Under the pieces are notes generated by a model. The model worked only from the letters and a program-made list of their open reading frames with translations. It did not search any database and was not told the origin of the DNA. The translations under genes and the position numbers were made by a program. From Dolichospermum flos-aquae CCAP 1403/13F (GTDB lineage Bacteria; Cyanobacteriota; Cyanobacteriia; Cyanobacteriales; Nostocaceae): a stretch of DNA of 64,000 nt. This document shows, one piece after another, positions 7,444 to 16,778 of this stretch (its first letter is position 1; each line of letters begins with the position of its first letter). Where the stretch lies: positions 2,896,501 through 2,960,500 of the forward strand of contig NZ_CP051206.1 of assembly GCF_012516395.1 (NCBI RefSeq), read 5' to 3'.

Positions 7444-9138
7444 TTAAAACGAGAAAGTAGTCCTCACCGTACCAACAACTACATCAGGATTATTATTGGT
7501 TTGATTAGGCGCAACCAACCAAATTACACCTGGTGTAATTGAGATATGATCATTTAGTTGATACTTGTAGAAAGCTTCTAAGTGCAACGGTGTGGTGCGA
7601 TTAGGGATAGTGCTGATTACATCACTTGCACCACCTAAAAATGGTCTATATAAGGGAACGACACCGGAACGAGTAGCATAAGGGGGAACACCGACGACAA
7701 TACCTCCCAGATTACCTTGTTTACCCAAATCAGGAAAGGCTAGGGTGATGGCATAACTATACACATCAGCACTTTCGTTATCTGTTCCTGCGGATTTACC
7801 TTGTTGATTAGTATACATAAACCAACTATTAACGGCAAACTTGGGAGAAACTCGCCACAACCCCGCTACACCGTAAGCGTTAATTTCTCGTCTAGCATTA
7901 TCGGAAATTAAACTTGGTGAATTGGCGGAAATTGTTCCCACATCATTGAGGAAGGTGGGTGTTCCTGCGGTATAACCGTTGACGTAAGTTAAGCCAAAAG
8001 CTAAATTTTTGGTGGGTTGGATACTTAATTGCGCTAAAGCTGAATACCGACCATCAAAAAAGCCTCCAGCCGTTGTCCCGTTGCTGCTATCGGGTGTTAA
8101 ACCTTCTGGACTATTAGCATTTGGGGCTAAGTATCCTAAACTCAAGTTAATAGCGGGATTCAATTGATAATTTAAGCCCAAACCCGCACCTTGGGAAACA
8201 AGGCGGTAAATGGGGCTATATTGAGCAAAGGTAGAAAGTGAACCAGAACCTCCATCTTCATCACCAACTGTACTGAATACATTCGGTAAATAGTCTACGT
8301 GTTCTCCTCGATTGGCAAACACAGCCGCGCGTATTTTTTTACCTATGGGAAACTTATAACTAACAGTTCCTAATTCTACACTACCGGCTGTATCAGGGAA
8401 CTCTTGGTTAAAGGTTTGTCCGCCTTCTGGTGTGGTTTGTCTACTTCCTAAGGAAGCTAAGAAGGGATCTGCACCATAGCGAAACCCGCCAGCCCTTTGG
8501 GGATGTGGAGTGCTACCAGCTTGGAGTCTAATTTTTAGCTCATCTTGACCTGTAAAACTACTGACTAAGTTGAGGCGGACTCTGTTAGCCAAAATAGTGC
8601 TATTGCGGGGGACACCAACGTTGAAAGGATCACTATCTCCAGTTAAGACATCAGTAATGGCAAAAATCGCTTCACCGGAAAGTTTGGTAGTTGTGGAAAA
8701 TTGCTGACTTTCTAAAGTTGCGGTGCGGCTTTCTACTGCATCTACCCGCCCTCGTAAAGTTGCTAATTCTGAGGTAAATTCCTCTTGTAGCCGTTGAATA
8801 GTCGCTAAATCTTCTTTTTGAACTGCATCAGCAGTAGCTGTGGCTATTAGCTCATTAACTCTATCTAGACAAGCATTTAAACCAGCGGAAAACTCATAAC
8901 GAGTCATGGCACGATTTCCCCGGAATGTTCCATTGGGATAACCTGCTACACAACCATATCGTTCTACTAAAGATTGTAAAGCACTAAAAGCCCAATCTGT
9001 AGGTTGGACATCAGACAACTGAGAGACGGAGGTTACTTGTGCTAAATCATCGTTTTCTGCTATTTCACTAGCCCATGCTACCGGCGAAATCAAAACTACT
9101 GGGGTTGCTAAGACTAAACCTAAGAAAATTTTTAACAT
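7444..9138 (-). CDS. SLH/OprB-type outer-membrane porin (iron uptake porin family)
   Basis: ATG at 9138 follows GAGGA and is preferred to the GTG one codon earlier. About 564 residues: a signal peptide (MLKIFLGLVLATPVVLISPVAWA), one SLH domain (DVQPTDWAFSALQSLVERYG ... TRYEFSAGLNACLDRV), a coiled coil (~100-150) and a long Gly/Asn-rich beta-barrel region ending in aromatic VRTTFSF, as required for outer-membrane assembly. This is the standard cyanobacterial porin architecture; the SLH domain ties the barrel to peptidoglycan-linked polymer. The family is often named iron uptake porin, and here a perfect Fur-type box lies 55-71 bases upstream of the ATG, which supports a role in iron-starved cells. 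Divergent from lanM across that operator. Confidence 0.92.
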   Translation of the reverse strand: MLKIFLGLVLATPVVLISPVAWASEIAENDDLAQVTSVSQLSDVQPTDWAFSALQSLVERYGCVAGYPNGTFRGNRAMTRYEFSAGLNACLDRVNELIATATADAVQKEDLATIQRLQEEFTSELATLRGRVDAVESRTATLESQQFSTTTKLSGEAIFAITDVLTGDSDPFNVGVPRNSTILANRVRLNLVSSFTGQDELKIRLQAGSTPHPQRAGGFRYGADPFLASLGSRQTTPEGGQTFNQEFPDTAGSVELGTVSYKFPIGKKIRAAVFANRGEHVDYLPNVFSTVGDEDGGSGSLSTFAQYSPIYRLVSQGAGLGLNYQLNPAINLSLGYLAPNANSPEGLTPDSSNGTTAGGFFDGRYSALAQLSIQPTKNLAFGLTYVNGYTAGTPTFLNDVGTISANSPSLISDNARREINAYGVAGLWRVSPKFAVNSWFMYTNQQGKSAGTDNESADVYSYAITLAFPDLGKQGNLGGIVVGVPPYATRSGVVPLYRPFLGGASDVISTIPNRTTPLHLEAFYKYQLNDHISITPGVIWLVAPNQTNNNPDVVVGTVRTTFSF

Positions 9139-9172
9139 CACATCCTCACTGATACACCCTCATCTGATCTAC

Positions 9173-9228
9173 TTTACACAAATACTCAGATAATGATAAT
9201 TATTATCATAGTTAAGTATTTGTGTAAA
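9173..9228. promoter_or_regulatory. symmetric divergent operator with perfect Fur-type box
   Basis: ATGATAATTATTATCAT at 9193-9209 is a perfect 17-bp palindrome containing the canonical 7-1-7 Fur motif TGATAAT-N-ATTATCA. It is framed by a 14-bp inverted repeat, TTTACACAAATACT (9173-9186) and AGTATTTGTGTAAA (9215-9228), centred within half a base of the box. Each arm offers a TTTACA-like -35 facing inward with a GATAAT/ATAATA -10 inside the Fur box, so both leftward (porin) and rightward (lanM) promoters would be blocked by one repressor. Motif and symmetry are seen directly; promoter use is inference. Confidence 0.85.
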
Positions 9229-9246
9229 CACTTATCGAGTCACGTG

Positions 9247-12200
9247 ATGAAAAAAGTCAACTGTCAAGATTCTGCTTGGTTTCGGGCTATGTCATTGAAG
9301 GAAAGGATTGTAGCCAATTCGGAAGAGTTAGGATATGATTCTGAGTTGGGATATAAACGATTTCAACGCTGGAAATCGGCATCAAGCTTTGCTAATTCGA
9401 GTTTATTTGCTCAGAAGTTGGTAACTGAGGGAATAACAGAAGAGGAGTTTTGTCGTATTTTGGGACAATCTGTAGCACCGATACCTTTATCATGGGTGGA
9501 AGAAATTCAGCAAATTTATGAATATTTAGGCGAAAAAGATATTACAACTGTGCTGTCTAATTCTAGTTTATGCACACATCCTAATTTTGGGTTTTTGAAG
9601 GCGATCGCACCTTTCCTTGTTCAAGGTATGATTAAATTAGAAATTGGATTAAATAATATACAAAATATTCCTGAAACTTTAAGTGATATTCATGATGTTT
9701 TATTAGAGGGATTACCAGAAAAGCTGCTATTAATGCTGAATGCAACCTTAGTATTAGAAGTGAATATAGCTAGATTACAAGGTTTATTAACAGGTGATAA
9801 TGCCCAAGAAAGATTTTATAGCTTTATACAACGGTTACGAAATCCCGAAGTACAATTAGCATTGTGGCAAGAATACCCAGTTTTAGCTAGACAAGTCCTA
9901 GAAGAAATTAATCGCTGGGTAGAAAATAGCATAGAATTGATTCAACATCTTTCTCATGATTGGGTAGATATTTGTTACCAATTTCAGTCACCAACCAAGC
10001 TAGGAAAATTAATCAAAGTCAATCGGGGAAAAGGTGATAGCCATAATAATGGTAAGTCAGTTACTATACTAACATTTGCAAGTGGTTGGCAGCTAGTTTA
10101 TAAACCGAGATCATTAGCCATAGATGGGCATTTTCAACAACTGCTATCATGGTTAAATGCAAAAGGCTTTAAACCAGCTTTTCAGACTTTACAAATTCTC
10201 AACCGAGATAATTATGGTTGGGTAGAATTTGTGAGCTTTCAAGAATGTGATTCAGCAGAGGAAGTAGAAAGATTTTATCAACGTCAAGGTGGCTATTTAG
10301 CATTATTATATGCTTTGGAAGCTACGGACTTTCACTTTGAAAACTTGATTGCAGCGGGAGAACATCCCATTTTAATTGATTTAGAATCTTTATTTCATCC
10401 CCGTAGTAATTATAAAGGTACAGCAGCAGATACTCTAGATCGAGAGATAGTTGCAGATTCAGTATTGCAAGTTGGTTTACTACCACAGCCAGTCTGGGGA
10501 AATACTGAAGCAGCGGGAATAGATATGAGTGGTTTGGGAGGTGCTGGGGGACAGTTAACACCAGAAAAAGTCCCAAAACTGGTGCAGGTCGGGACAGATA
10601 TCATGCGGGTTGAACGTCAACAGGCTGTTATCGCAGGTAGTCAAAATCGCCCTCAACTAAATCAACAGGAAATTAATGTACAAGAATATACAGCCGCTAT
10701 TACAGAAGGGTTTACTGCTGTTTACCGAATTTTATTACAACATCGCCAGGAATTACTCAATATTTTAGCCCGGTTTGCAGAAGATAAAGTGCGTGTGGTA
10801 ATGCGTGCTAGTAGAGTCTATGCTTTATTGCTGAGGGAAAGTTATCACCCAGATTTTTTACGAGATGCCTTAGAGCGCGATCGCTTATTTGATAAACTGT
10901 GGATAGATGTAGAAAACCGTCCGCAACTGAGTCAAATAATTTCCGCAGAAATTAACGCATTGTGGAAAAGCGACATTCCCTTATTTACCACATATCCTCA
11001 TTCCCGCGATTTATACCATCAAGAAACAGGCTTACACATTTCTAACTTTTTCAACCAATCAGGAATAGAATTAGTACATCATCGCCTGAATAATTTCAGC
11101 GAAAAAGACTTACAACGACAAACATGGTTTATTAAAGCAGCTTTAGCTACTTTAGAAATGAGTAAAACTGCGGATAACCATCAAATTAGATTAGGCAAAA
11201 AAGCCTGTAATATAAGCACTATAATCCCAACAACGAAAGACCAATTCTTAGAAATAGCCTGTAAAATTGGCGACCGTTTAGAACTCCTCGCACACAACAA
11301 CGGTAAATTTGTTAATTGGATGGGTTTAAGCGTTACTCCCAATCAGCAATGGACATTAGCACCCTTGGGAACAGACTTATATGCAGGTATACCCGGTGTA
11401 GCTTTATTTCTAGCATATTTGGGAGAAATTACCCAAAATCATCTTTATACAAACCTAGCCCAAGCAGCCATAAAAACCCTAAAACAGCAACTCAAAAGAG
11501 ACTCAATTAAATTCATAGGTGGCTTTAGTGGCTGGGGAGGAATAATTTACACATATACCCATTTAGGAATATTATGGCAAAGAAAAGACTTAATAGCAGA
11601 TGCAGTTGCCTTAGTAGCAAAAATTCCCCCCTTAATTTCCCAAGATAAACAACTAGATATAATTACTGGTGCGGCTGGTTGCATTGGTAGCTTACTCAGT
11701 TTATACCAAATCGTTCCAGAGCAGTTCATTCTTGATGTCGCCAGACAATGTGGTGAACACCTCCTTACCCAAGCCCAAATTACAGATACTGGTATTGGTT
11801 GGATATCTCCAGCAGGGGGAAATCAACCCCTAACCGGATTTGCACATGGTAGTGCTGGCTTTGCTTGGGCGCTGGGAAAACTAGCCGTAACGACTGGAAA
11901 CCAAGAATTTCAAACCGCAGCCACAGCAGCAATTAACTACGAACGCAGTCATTTTGACCCTACAACCAATAACTGGATAGATTTACGGATAAAAGAGGAA
12001 AAAAATAGTTTCATGACAGCATGGTGTAGTGGTGCGCCGGGAATTGGCTTAGGACGTTTAAGTATGACAGAGAATACACCCGACTTAATCATGTATAAAG
12101 AAATTACAACTGCCATCCAAACTACCATAAAACAAGGATTTGGTGACAACCATTGTCTCTGTCACGGAGACTTAGGAAATATTGACTTATTATTAATAGC

Positions 12201-12429
12201 CAATAGCATATTAAATGATCCAGAAATTTTCCAACAAACCGAAAAAATTGCCTCTCAAATATTAGACGATATCCAAGAAAATAACTTTCTTTGTGGTGTC
12301 CCATTAGGACTAGAAACCCCAGGATTAATGACAGGTTTAGCTGGTATTGGTTACGGACTTTTACGCCTTGCTTACCCCCAAATTATCCCTTCCATTCTCC
12401 TGCTTGAACCGCCCAAACAATCATCTTAA
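9247..12429 (+). CDS. lanM: class II lanthipeptide synthetase LanM
   Basis: An in-frame ATG at 9193 lies inside the Fur box and cannot be the start; ATG at 9247 (MKKVNCQDSAWF) gives 1060 residues, usual for LanM (ATG 9289 is an alternative). The N-terminal two thirds is the DUF4135 dehydratase, which phosphorylates and eliminates Ser/Thr; visible kinase-like segments are SGWQLVYKPRSL, ATDFHFENLIAAGEHPILID and the acidic LIDLESLFHP. The C-terminal third is a LanC-type cyclase with GFAHGSAG and zinc ligands C927 (WCSGAPGIG), C972 and H973 (CHGDLGN), which adds Cys thiols to the dehydro residues. First gene of the rightward lanM-lanT-lanA-hlyD cluster. With transcription from the Fur-box promoter it should be iron-repressed. 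Confidence 0.95.
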   Translation: MKKVNCQDSAWFRAMSLKERIVANSEELGYDSELGYKRFQRWKSASSFANSSLFAQKLVTEGITEEEFCRILGQSVAPIPLSWVEEIQQIYEYLGEKDITTVLSNSSLCTHPNFGFLKAIAPFLVQGMIKLEIGLNNIQNIPETLSDIHDVLLEGLPEKLLLMLNATLVLEVNIARLQGLLTGDNAQERFYSFIQRLRNPEVQLALWQEYPVLARQVLEEINRWVENSIELIQHLSHDWVDICYQFQSPTKLGKLIKVNRGKGDSHNNGKSVTILTFASGWQLVYKPRSLAIDGHFQQLLSWLNAKGFKPAFQTLQILNRDNYGWVEFVSFQECDSAEEVERFYQRQGGYLALLYALEATDFHFENLIAAGEHPILIDLESLFHPRSNYKGTAADTLDREIVADSVLQVGLLPQPVWGNTEAAGIDMSGLGGAGGQLTPEKVPKLVQVGTDIMRVERQQAVIAGSQNRPQLNQQEINVQEYTAAITEGFTAVYRILLQHRQELLNILARFAEDKVRVVMRASRVYALLLRESYHPDFLRDALERDRLFDKLWIDVENRPQLSQIISAEINALWKSDIPLFTTYPHSRDLYHQETGLHISNFFNQSGIELVHHRLNNFSEKDLQRQTWFIKAALATLEMSKTADNHQIRLGKKACNISTIIPTTKDQFLEIACKIGDRLELLAHNNGKFVNWMGLSVTPNQQWTLAPLGTDLYAGIPGVALFLAYLGEITQNHLYTNLAQAAIKTLKQQLKRDSIKFIGGFSGWGGIIYTYTHLGILWQRKDLIADAVALVAKIPPLISQDKQLDIITGAAGCIGSLLSLYQIVPEQFILDVARQCGEHLLTQAQITDTGIGWISPAGGNQPLTGFAHGSAGFAWALGKLAVTTGNQEFQTAATAAINYERSHFDPTTNNWIDLRIKEEKNSFMTAWCSGAPGIGLGRLSMTENTPDLIMYKEITTAIQTTIKQGFGDNHCLCHGDLGNIDLLLIANSILNDPEIFQQTEKIASQILDDIQENNFLCGVPLGLETPGLMTGLAGIGYGLLRLAYPQIIPSILLLEPPKQSS

Positions 12430-12461
12430 TCTTTACACCTTTTTGCCTTTGTGTGATCAAA

Positions 12462-14606
12462 ATGAAATATCCAATAATTTTACAACATAACGAAGAAGAT
12501 TGCGGACCAGCTTGTTTAGCAACAATCTCTAAATATTACGGACAACTATTTACAATTACCCGTGTTCGTGAAGCCTCTGGAACAGGACAATTAGGAACAA
12601 CATTACTCAATCTTAAACAAGGAGCGCAGGTATTAGGATTTAATGCACGTGGTGTGAAAGCTGCATTAGAATTAGTAGATAAAAAACAAATTCCTCTACC
12701 TGCAATTATTCATTGGAAAGGGAATCATTGGACTGTTTTATATGGGCGAAAAAATCAAAAATATATCATTGCTGATCCTTTAGTTGGTGTGCGAACTTTA
12801 ACAAAAGAAGCTCTGCTAAAGGGCTGGACGAATAGTGTAATGCTACTATTAGAACCCCGTGTAGATTTTCTAGAACAACCAGATGATCGGGGAAAAATAG
12901 GAGGTTTTAAAGCACTGATACAGCGGTTTTTAAACTATCGCTTGATCCTTGCAGAAGCTTTATTATTAAATTTTGTCGTCGGGTTACTTTCCCTGTTGTC
13001 ACCGTTTTTGATTCAAATTCTCACTGATGATGTTTTAGTACGTGGAGATACCCAATTACTCACAGGTATTGCACTGGGAATATTAACAATGAGTTTTATT
13101 AGTAGCTGTTTACAATGGGTTCAAGGTAATTTAGTATCCCATTTTGCTCATCGTTTGGAATTAGATTTAGTATGGGAATTTGCTAGAAATATTTTACGTT
13201 TACCATTGTCTTATTATGAATCTCGTCGCAGTGGTGAAGTGGTAAGTAGATTACGAGATATTCAAACTATTAATCAATTGGTTTCTCAAGTTGGGGTAAT
13301 TTTACCAAGTCAATTATTAATTGCAATTACCTCCTTAATTTTGATGTTATTCTACAGTTCTCAACTGACATTAGTTTCAATATTTGTAGCTATGATTATG
13401 ACTTTTTCTACTGTCCTTTCTTTCCCTAGCTTACAACAAAAAATCCGCACCGTTCTGGGTTTAGCTTCTGAAAATCAAGGTGTATTAGTAGAGACTTTTA
13501 AAGGTGCATTAGTTGTGAAAACTACCAATGCTGCACCAGAATTTTGGCAAGAATTTCAAACTCGCTACGGAAGACAGTCAAATTTAATGTTTCTCACTGT
13601 CCAAATCGTTTTAATAAATACCATCTTTTCTAATTGGATTTCTACTGCTGGTGGGATTATTCTCCTATGGTATGGGAGTATTTTAGTTATTAATCGAGAA
13701 CTTTCTATTGGTCAATTATTAGCTTTTAATAGTTTAAATACCAATATTCTTGGATTAGTAAATACCTGCGTTCGCTTCATTACTGATTTTGCTCGCGCTC
13801 AAGCTGCAACTGAAAGATTAAATGAGGTAATTAATTCGACTCCTGAATTTTCTGAAGTTAGTCAAAAGCCTTTTGTAAATATTCCCGACAACGCGGATCT
13901 TATTTGTAAAGATATCAATTTTCATCATGCGGGTAGAGTTGATTTATTAAAGGATTTTTCTCTAACTTTACCGGGTGGAAAAGTGATTGCAATTATCGGT
14001 AAATCTGGATGTGGTAAAAGCACCTTAGCTAAATTAATTGCTAGTTTATATAATTCCCAATCTGGTAATATTCGCATTCATCACTATAACCTTTCTGATA
14101 TTAATCCTAGTTGCTTACGTCAACAAATAGTATTAATTCCTCAAGATGCACATTTTTGGAGTCGTTCTATTTTAGATAACTTATCTCTTGGTTGTCCTCA
14201 AGTTAATTTTGAGCAAATAGTCACAGCTTGTCAAGTTGCAGATGCAGATAATTTTATTAGTAAATTACCTGAAAAATATCAAACTATTTTAGGTGAATTT
14301 GGAGCGAATCTTTCCGGTGGACAAAAACAAAGATTAGCCATAGCTAGAGGTATTGTCACTAATCCTCCTATCTTGATTTTAGATGAATCTACAGCAGGTT
14401 TAGATCCCATTAGTGAAAGTTTAGTTTTAGATCGATTACTCGCTTATCGTCAAGGGAAAACTACTATTTTAATTAGTCATCGTCCAAGAGTGATTAAACG
14501 CGCAGATTGGATTGTCCTGTTAGAAGCTGGACAATTAAAACTACAAGGTACTCCTACGGAACTACTTAGCATAGCAGGTGAGCATTTAGATTTTTTGATT
14601 CCTTGA
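12462..14606 (+). CDS. lanT: C39-peptidase ABC exporter (LanT type)
   Basis: ATG 12462 is used (GTG 12453 is also open). The 714 residues are ordered C39 peptidase, six-helix membrane domain and ABC domain. Peptidase residues are C14 (EEDCGPACLA), H89 (GNHWTVLYG) and D105 (IIADP); such domains cut leaders after Gly-Gly. The transmembrane region covers roughly 155-450. The ATPase has Walker A GKSGCGKS (about 513-520), signature LSGGQKQR, Walker B ILILDEST and the ISHRPR switch His. It should remove the leader of the precursor at 14782 and export the core with the HlyD adaptor at 15083. It follows lanM by 32 bases. Confidence 0.95.
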   Translation: MKYPIILQHNEEDCGPACLATISKYYGQLFTITRVREASGTGQLGTTLLNLKQGAQVLGFNARGVKAALELVDKKQIPLPAIIHWKGNHWTVLYGRKNQKYIIADPLVGVRTLTKEALLKGWTNSVMLLLEPRVDFLEQPDDRGKIGGFKALIQRFLNYRLILAEALLLNFVVGLLSLLSPFLIQILTDDVLVRGDTQLLTGIALGILTMSFISSCLQWVQGNLVSHFAHRLELDLVWEFARNILRLPLSYYESRRSGEVVSRLRDIQTINQLVSQVGVILPSQLLIAITSLILMLFYSSQLTLVSIFVAMIMTFSTVLSFPSLQQKIRTVLGLASENQGVLVETFKGALVVKTTNAAPEFWQEFQTRYGRQSNLMFLTVQIVLINTIFSNWISTAGGIILLWYGSILVINRELSIGQLLAFNSLNTNILGLVNTCVRFITDFARAQAATERLNEVINSTPEFSEVSQKPFVNIPDNADLICKDINFHHAGRVDLLKDFSLTLPGGKVIAIIGKSGCGKSTLAKLIASLYNSQSGNIRIHHYNLSDINPSCLRQQIVLIPQDAHFWSRSILDNLSLGCPQVNFEQIVTACQVADADNFISKLPEKYQTILGEFGANLSGGQKQRLAIARGIVTNPPILILDESTAGLDPISESLVLDRLLAYRQGKTTILISHRPRVIKRADWIVLLEAGQLKLQGTPTELLSIAGEHLDFLIP

Positions 14607-14645
14607 ATTGTAATTAAGCATATTTACTCTACACGGATAAATTAC

Positions 14646-14677
14646 TTGACATTTTTTATGAGAATGATTATTATTCT
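14646..14677 (+). promoter_or_regulatory. lanA promoter overlapped by a Fur-like box
   Basis: TTGACA (14646-14651), a 17-base spacer and TATTAT (14669-14674) make an excellent sigma-70-type promoter about 100 bases upstream of the precursor ATG. TGAGAATGATTATTA (14659-14673) matches the 7-1-7 Fur motif with two mismatches, and AGAAT ... ATTCT (14661-14677) is itself a dyad. The box covers the -10. The precursor therefore has its own promoter, probably iron-repressed. Confidence 0.75.
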
Positions 14678-14781
14678 AATATTGGTGAAAATGTCATCAA
14701 TAATACTTTTACAACTGCGACTTCTAGGGAATATTTCGTTATTTCCTAGTTGAAACGTAGAGTTTTTTAATGAGGTTAAAT

Positions 14782-15006
14782 ATGTCTAATCTAGATATCA
14801 TTCGCGCTTGGAAAGACGAAGAATACCGCAACAGCTTGAGCGCAGAACAACAGGAACAACTACCAGCAAACCCCGCTGGTTTAGTTGAACTGAATGATGA
14901 AGATATGTCTTCTGTTTCTGGTGGTTGTACAACCTGTGGTAATCCTTTACATACATTATTCTGGACTTGTAAAGCTGTATCTAGTCCTTTTGATACCATA
15001 GCTTAA
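14782..15006 (+). CDS. lanA: class II lanthipeptide precursor peptide
   Basis: ATG 14782 is chosen because GAGG (14772-14775) lies 6 bases before it; an in-frame ATG at 14770 overlaps that site. The 74-residue product starts MSNLDIIRAWKDEEYRNSLS, continues with LPANPAGLVELNDEDMSSVSGG, a typical mersacidin-like leader ending in Gly-Gly after 48 residues, and has a 26-residue core. The core starts CTTCGNPL, includes TLFWTCK and ends SSPFDTIA. It holds three Cys, five Thr and two Ser, enough for up to three (methyl)lanthionine rings and further dehydro residues. It is the only precursor I see in the cluster. Ring pattern and activity cannot be read. Confidence 0.92.
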   Translation: MSNLDIIRAWKDEEYRNSLSAEQQEQLPANPAGLVELNDEDMSSVSGGCTTCGNPLHTLFWTCKAVSSPFDTIA

Positions 15007-15032
15007 TTTCATTTAATAACATTTCAAAAATT

Positions 15033-15067
15033 CAGATTCCTGACTTCTTTAAGAAATCGGGAATCTG
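15033..15067. terminator. hairpin between lanA and the adaptor gene
   Basis: CAGATTCCTGA-(C)TTCTT pairs with AAGAA-(A)TCGGGAATCTG around a very short loop, one G-T pair. No T-run follows, so it is more likely a partial terminator or RNA-stabilising element that makes lanA mRNA more abundant than the downstream gene. Similar hairpins are dispersed in Nostocales genomes (general knowledge). Confidence 0.55.
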
Positions 15068-15082
15068 GATATTATCGTCATC

Positions 15083-16576
15083 ATGAATAACACAATTCCC
15101 AATTTTTTACCAACTGCAAAATCTGATGAATACTTACCTAGCATTGGTATTTGGACAAGATTAGGAGGATTATTTTTAGTTGGTGTTTTTGGTGCTTCTG
15201 TCACTATTTCCACGTTCACAAAATATCAGCAAACTGTTAAAGCATCTGCTATTGTTCGTCCAACTGGTGAAGTGCGAATAGTGCAAACTGCTATAGAAGG
15301 AACTGTTAAAAAAATCTCCGTTAAAGAAAATCAATTAGTAAAAAAAGGTGATGTTTTAATCATTCTTGATGATATCCAATTACAAAATCAGAAAAATCAA
15401 CTCACGGTAAATATTCAGCAATCTCAATTACAAATCAGGCAATTGAATGCTCAAATTGCAGCTTTAAATCGCCAAATTGCTACAGAGACAGAAAGGAATA
15501 AACGCATAGTTGCATCTGCTATTTCTGAAGTTCAGCGGACAAAACGGGACTATCAAGATAGAAAAGTAGCTGTTAGTAGTGAATGGCAAGAAGCGCAAGC
15601 TAATATAAAGATTGCAGAAAATGAATTATTACAAGTAAAATCAGAATTGCAGTCAATTCAGGCTAATTTAGAAAGTGCAGAAGCAGGATTGAAAGCCGCA
15701 ATAGTCAAGCGGTTGCGTTATGAAGATATAGCTAAATCTGGTTCAATTTCTCAAAATCAATTAGAGGAAGTTCAACTAGCCGCAACTCAACAAGCGCAAA
15801 TTGTTGAATCACAAAAAGCCACATTAGCAAGTCAAAAACAAGTTATTCAACAAAAACAACAAGTTTTGACATCTGCAATTGCTAGAAGTAAAAAAGCAGC
15901 TTCATCTCTAAATCCTAGTAATGCAGTAATCTTTATTAGTGAAGAAAAAGTTGCTACTGAACGCGCAAATGGCAAAACTAATTTAGCGAGATTACAACAA
16001 GAAAAAGAAAGTTTAATCCAAGGTAAAATTGAAATTCAAAACCAAATAAATAATACAGAAAAAGAACTCCAACAACTTTTAACTCAGATACAAAAAACTG
16101 TTATTCGAGCTTCTGCAACTGGAACTATTTTAAAATTAGAATTGCGAAATTCTGGACAAGTGGTAAATTTGGGAAGTGCTATTGCTCAAATTTCTCCCAG
16201 TTATACCCCTTTAGTAATTAAAGCTCGTGTTGCTGCTGCTGATATTAGTAAAGTCTTTGTTTGCAATTCTCCAGAAGTAGTAAGTTGTCGAAAAGGAAAG
16301 GTAAAAATGCGATTTTCATCCTATCCTTACCCGGATTATGGTATCTTAATAGGTGCGGTGAGGTCAATTACAGCAGATGCAATTTTACCCCAAGATAATA
16401 TCACAGCAGAGGGTTATTATGAAGTGACGATTGAACCAGAAAACTTGTATTTGCAAAGAGATTTACAACAATATCCTATTCAAGCTGGAATGGAAGTTGT
16501 CGCGGATATTATTTCTGAGGAAGAGAGTGTATTAACATTTATTTTGAGAAAAACTAGGCTGTTGACAAACTTATAA
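15083..16576 (+). CDS. HlyD-family membrane fusion protein of the lanthipeptide exporter
   Basis: 497 residues. One membrane helix follows a short cytoplasmic tail (about residues 24-45, WTRLGGLFLVGVFGASVTIS), then a first lipoyl half (GEVRIVQTAIEGTVKKISVKE), a long Gln-rich coiled coil (~95-330), a second lipoyl half (KTVIRASATGTILKLELRNS) and a beta-barrel region ending ADIISEEESVLTFILRK. This is the adaptor type that pairs with C39/ABC exporters and an outer-membrane TolC protein to carry cargo across both membranes. It is 76 bases after lanA, same strand. No TolC gene is present in the window, so a shared one must serve. Confidence 0.9.
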   Translation: MNNTIPNFLPTAKSDEYLPSIGIWTRLGGLFLVGVFGASVTISTFTKYQQTVKASAIVRPTGEVRIVQTAIEGTVKKISVKENQLVKKGDVLIILDDIQLQNQKNQLTVNIQQSQLQIRQLNAQIAALNRQIATETERNKRIVASAISEVQRTKRDYQDRKVAVSSEWQEAQANIKIAENELLQVKSELQSIQANLESAEAGLKAAIVKRLRYEDIAKSGSISQNQLEEVQLAATQQAQIVESQKATLASQKQVIQQKQQVLTSAIARSKKAASSLNPSNAVIFISEEKVATERANGKTNLARLQQEKESLIQGKIEIQNQINNTEKELQQLLTQIQKTVIRASATGTILKLELRNSGQVVNLGSAIAQISPSYTPLVIKARVAAADISKVFVCNSPEVVSCRKGKVKMRFSSYPYPDYGILIGAVRSITADAILPQDNITAEGYYEVTIEPENLYLQRDLQQYPIQAGMEVVADIISEEESVLTFILRKTRLLTNL

Positions 16577-16690
16577 ATATTTCATTATTTGTTTAAGGAA
16601 ATATACTAAACATGGTTAAGACATAGACTCTTGCAAGATTACGAAAAACCCAGATGTTTAGGGGTTTCAAAATAGTCTAAATATTAGGTG

Positions 16691-16723
16691 GCGATCGCAA
16701 AATGCTGCTGCAAGCAGATCGCT
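16691..16723. repeat. short dispersed palindromic repeat with GCTGCTGCAAGCAG
   Basis: HIP1 octamer GCGATCGC followed by GCTGCTGCAAGCAGATCGC. The core recurs at 47162-47192. It lies in the 200-base gap between the convergent adaptor and protease genes; I see nothing else there. Confidence 0.6.
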
Positions 16724-16778
16724 AATCTTGTAGTTGAGGAACGAAACCCAACATCAAAAATATCGAACTCAGGTGATA

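Noticed and set aside
9193-9246. Upstream extension of LanM from the ATG at 9193
   Set aside because: That ATG is the first codon-like triplet of the Fur palindrome and the residues coded (a run of Ile) are operator sequence; 9247 is used.
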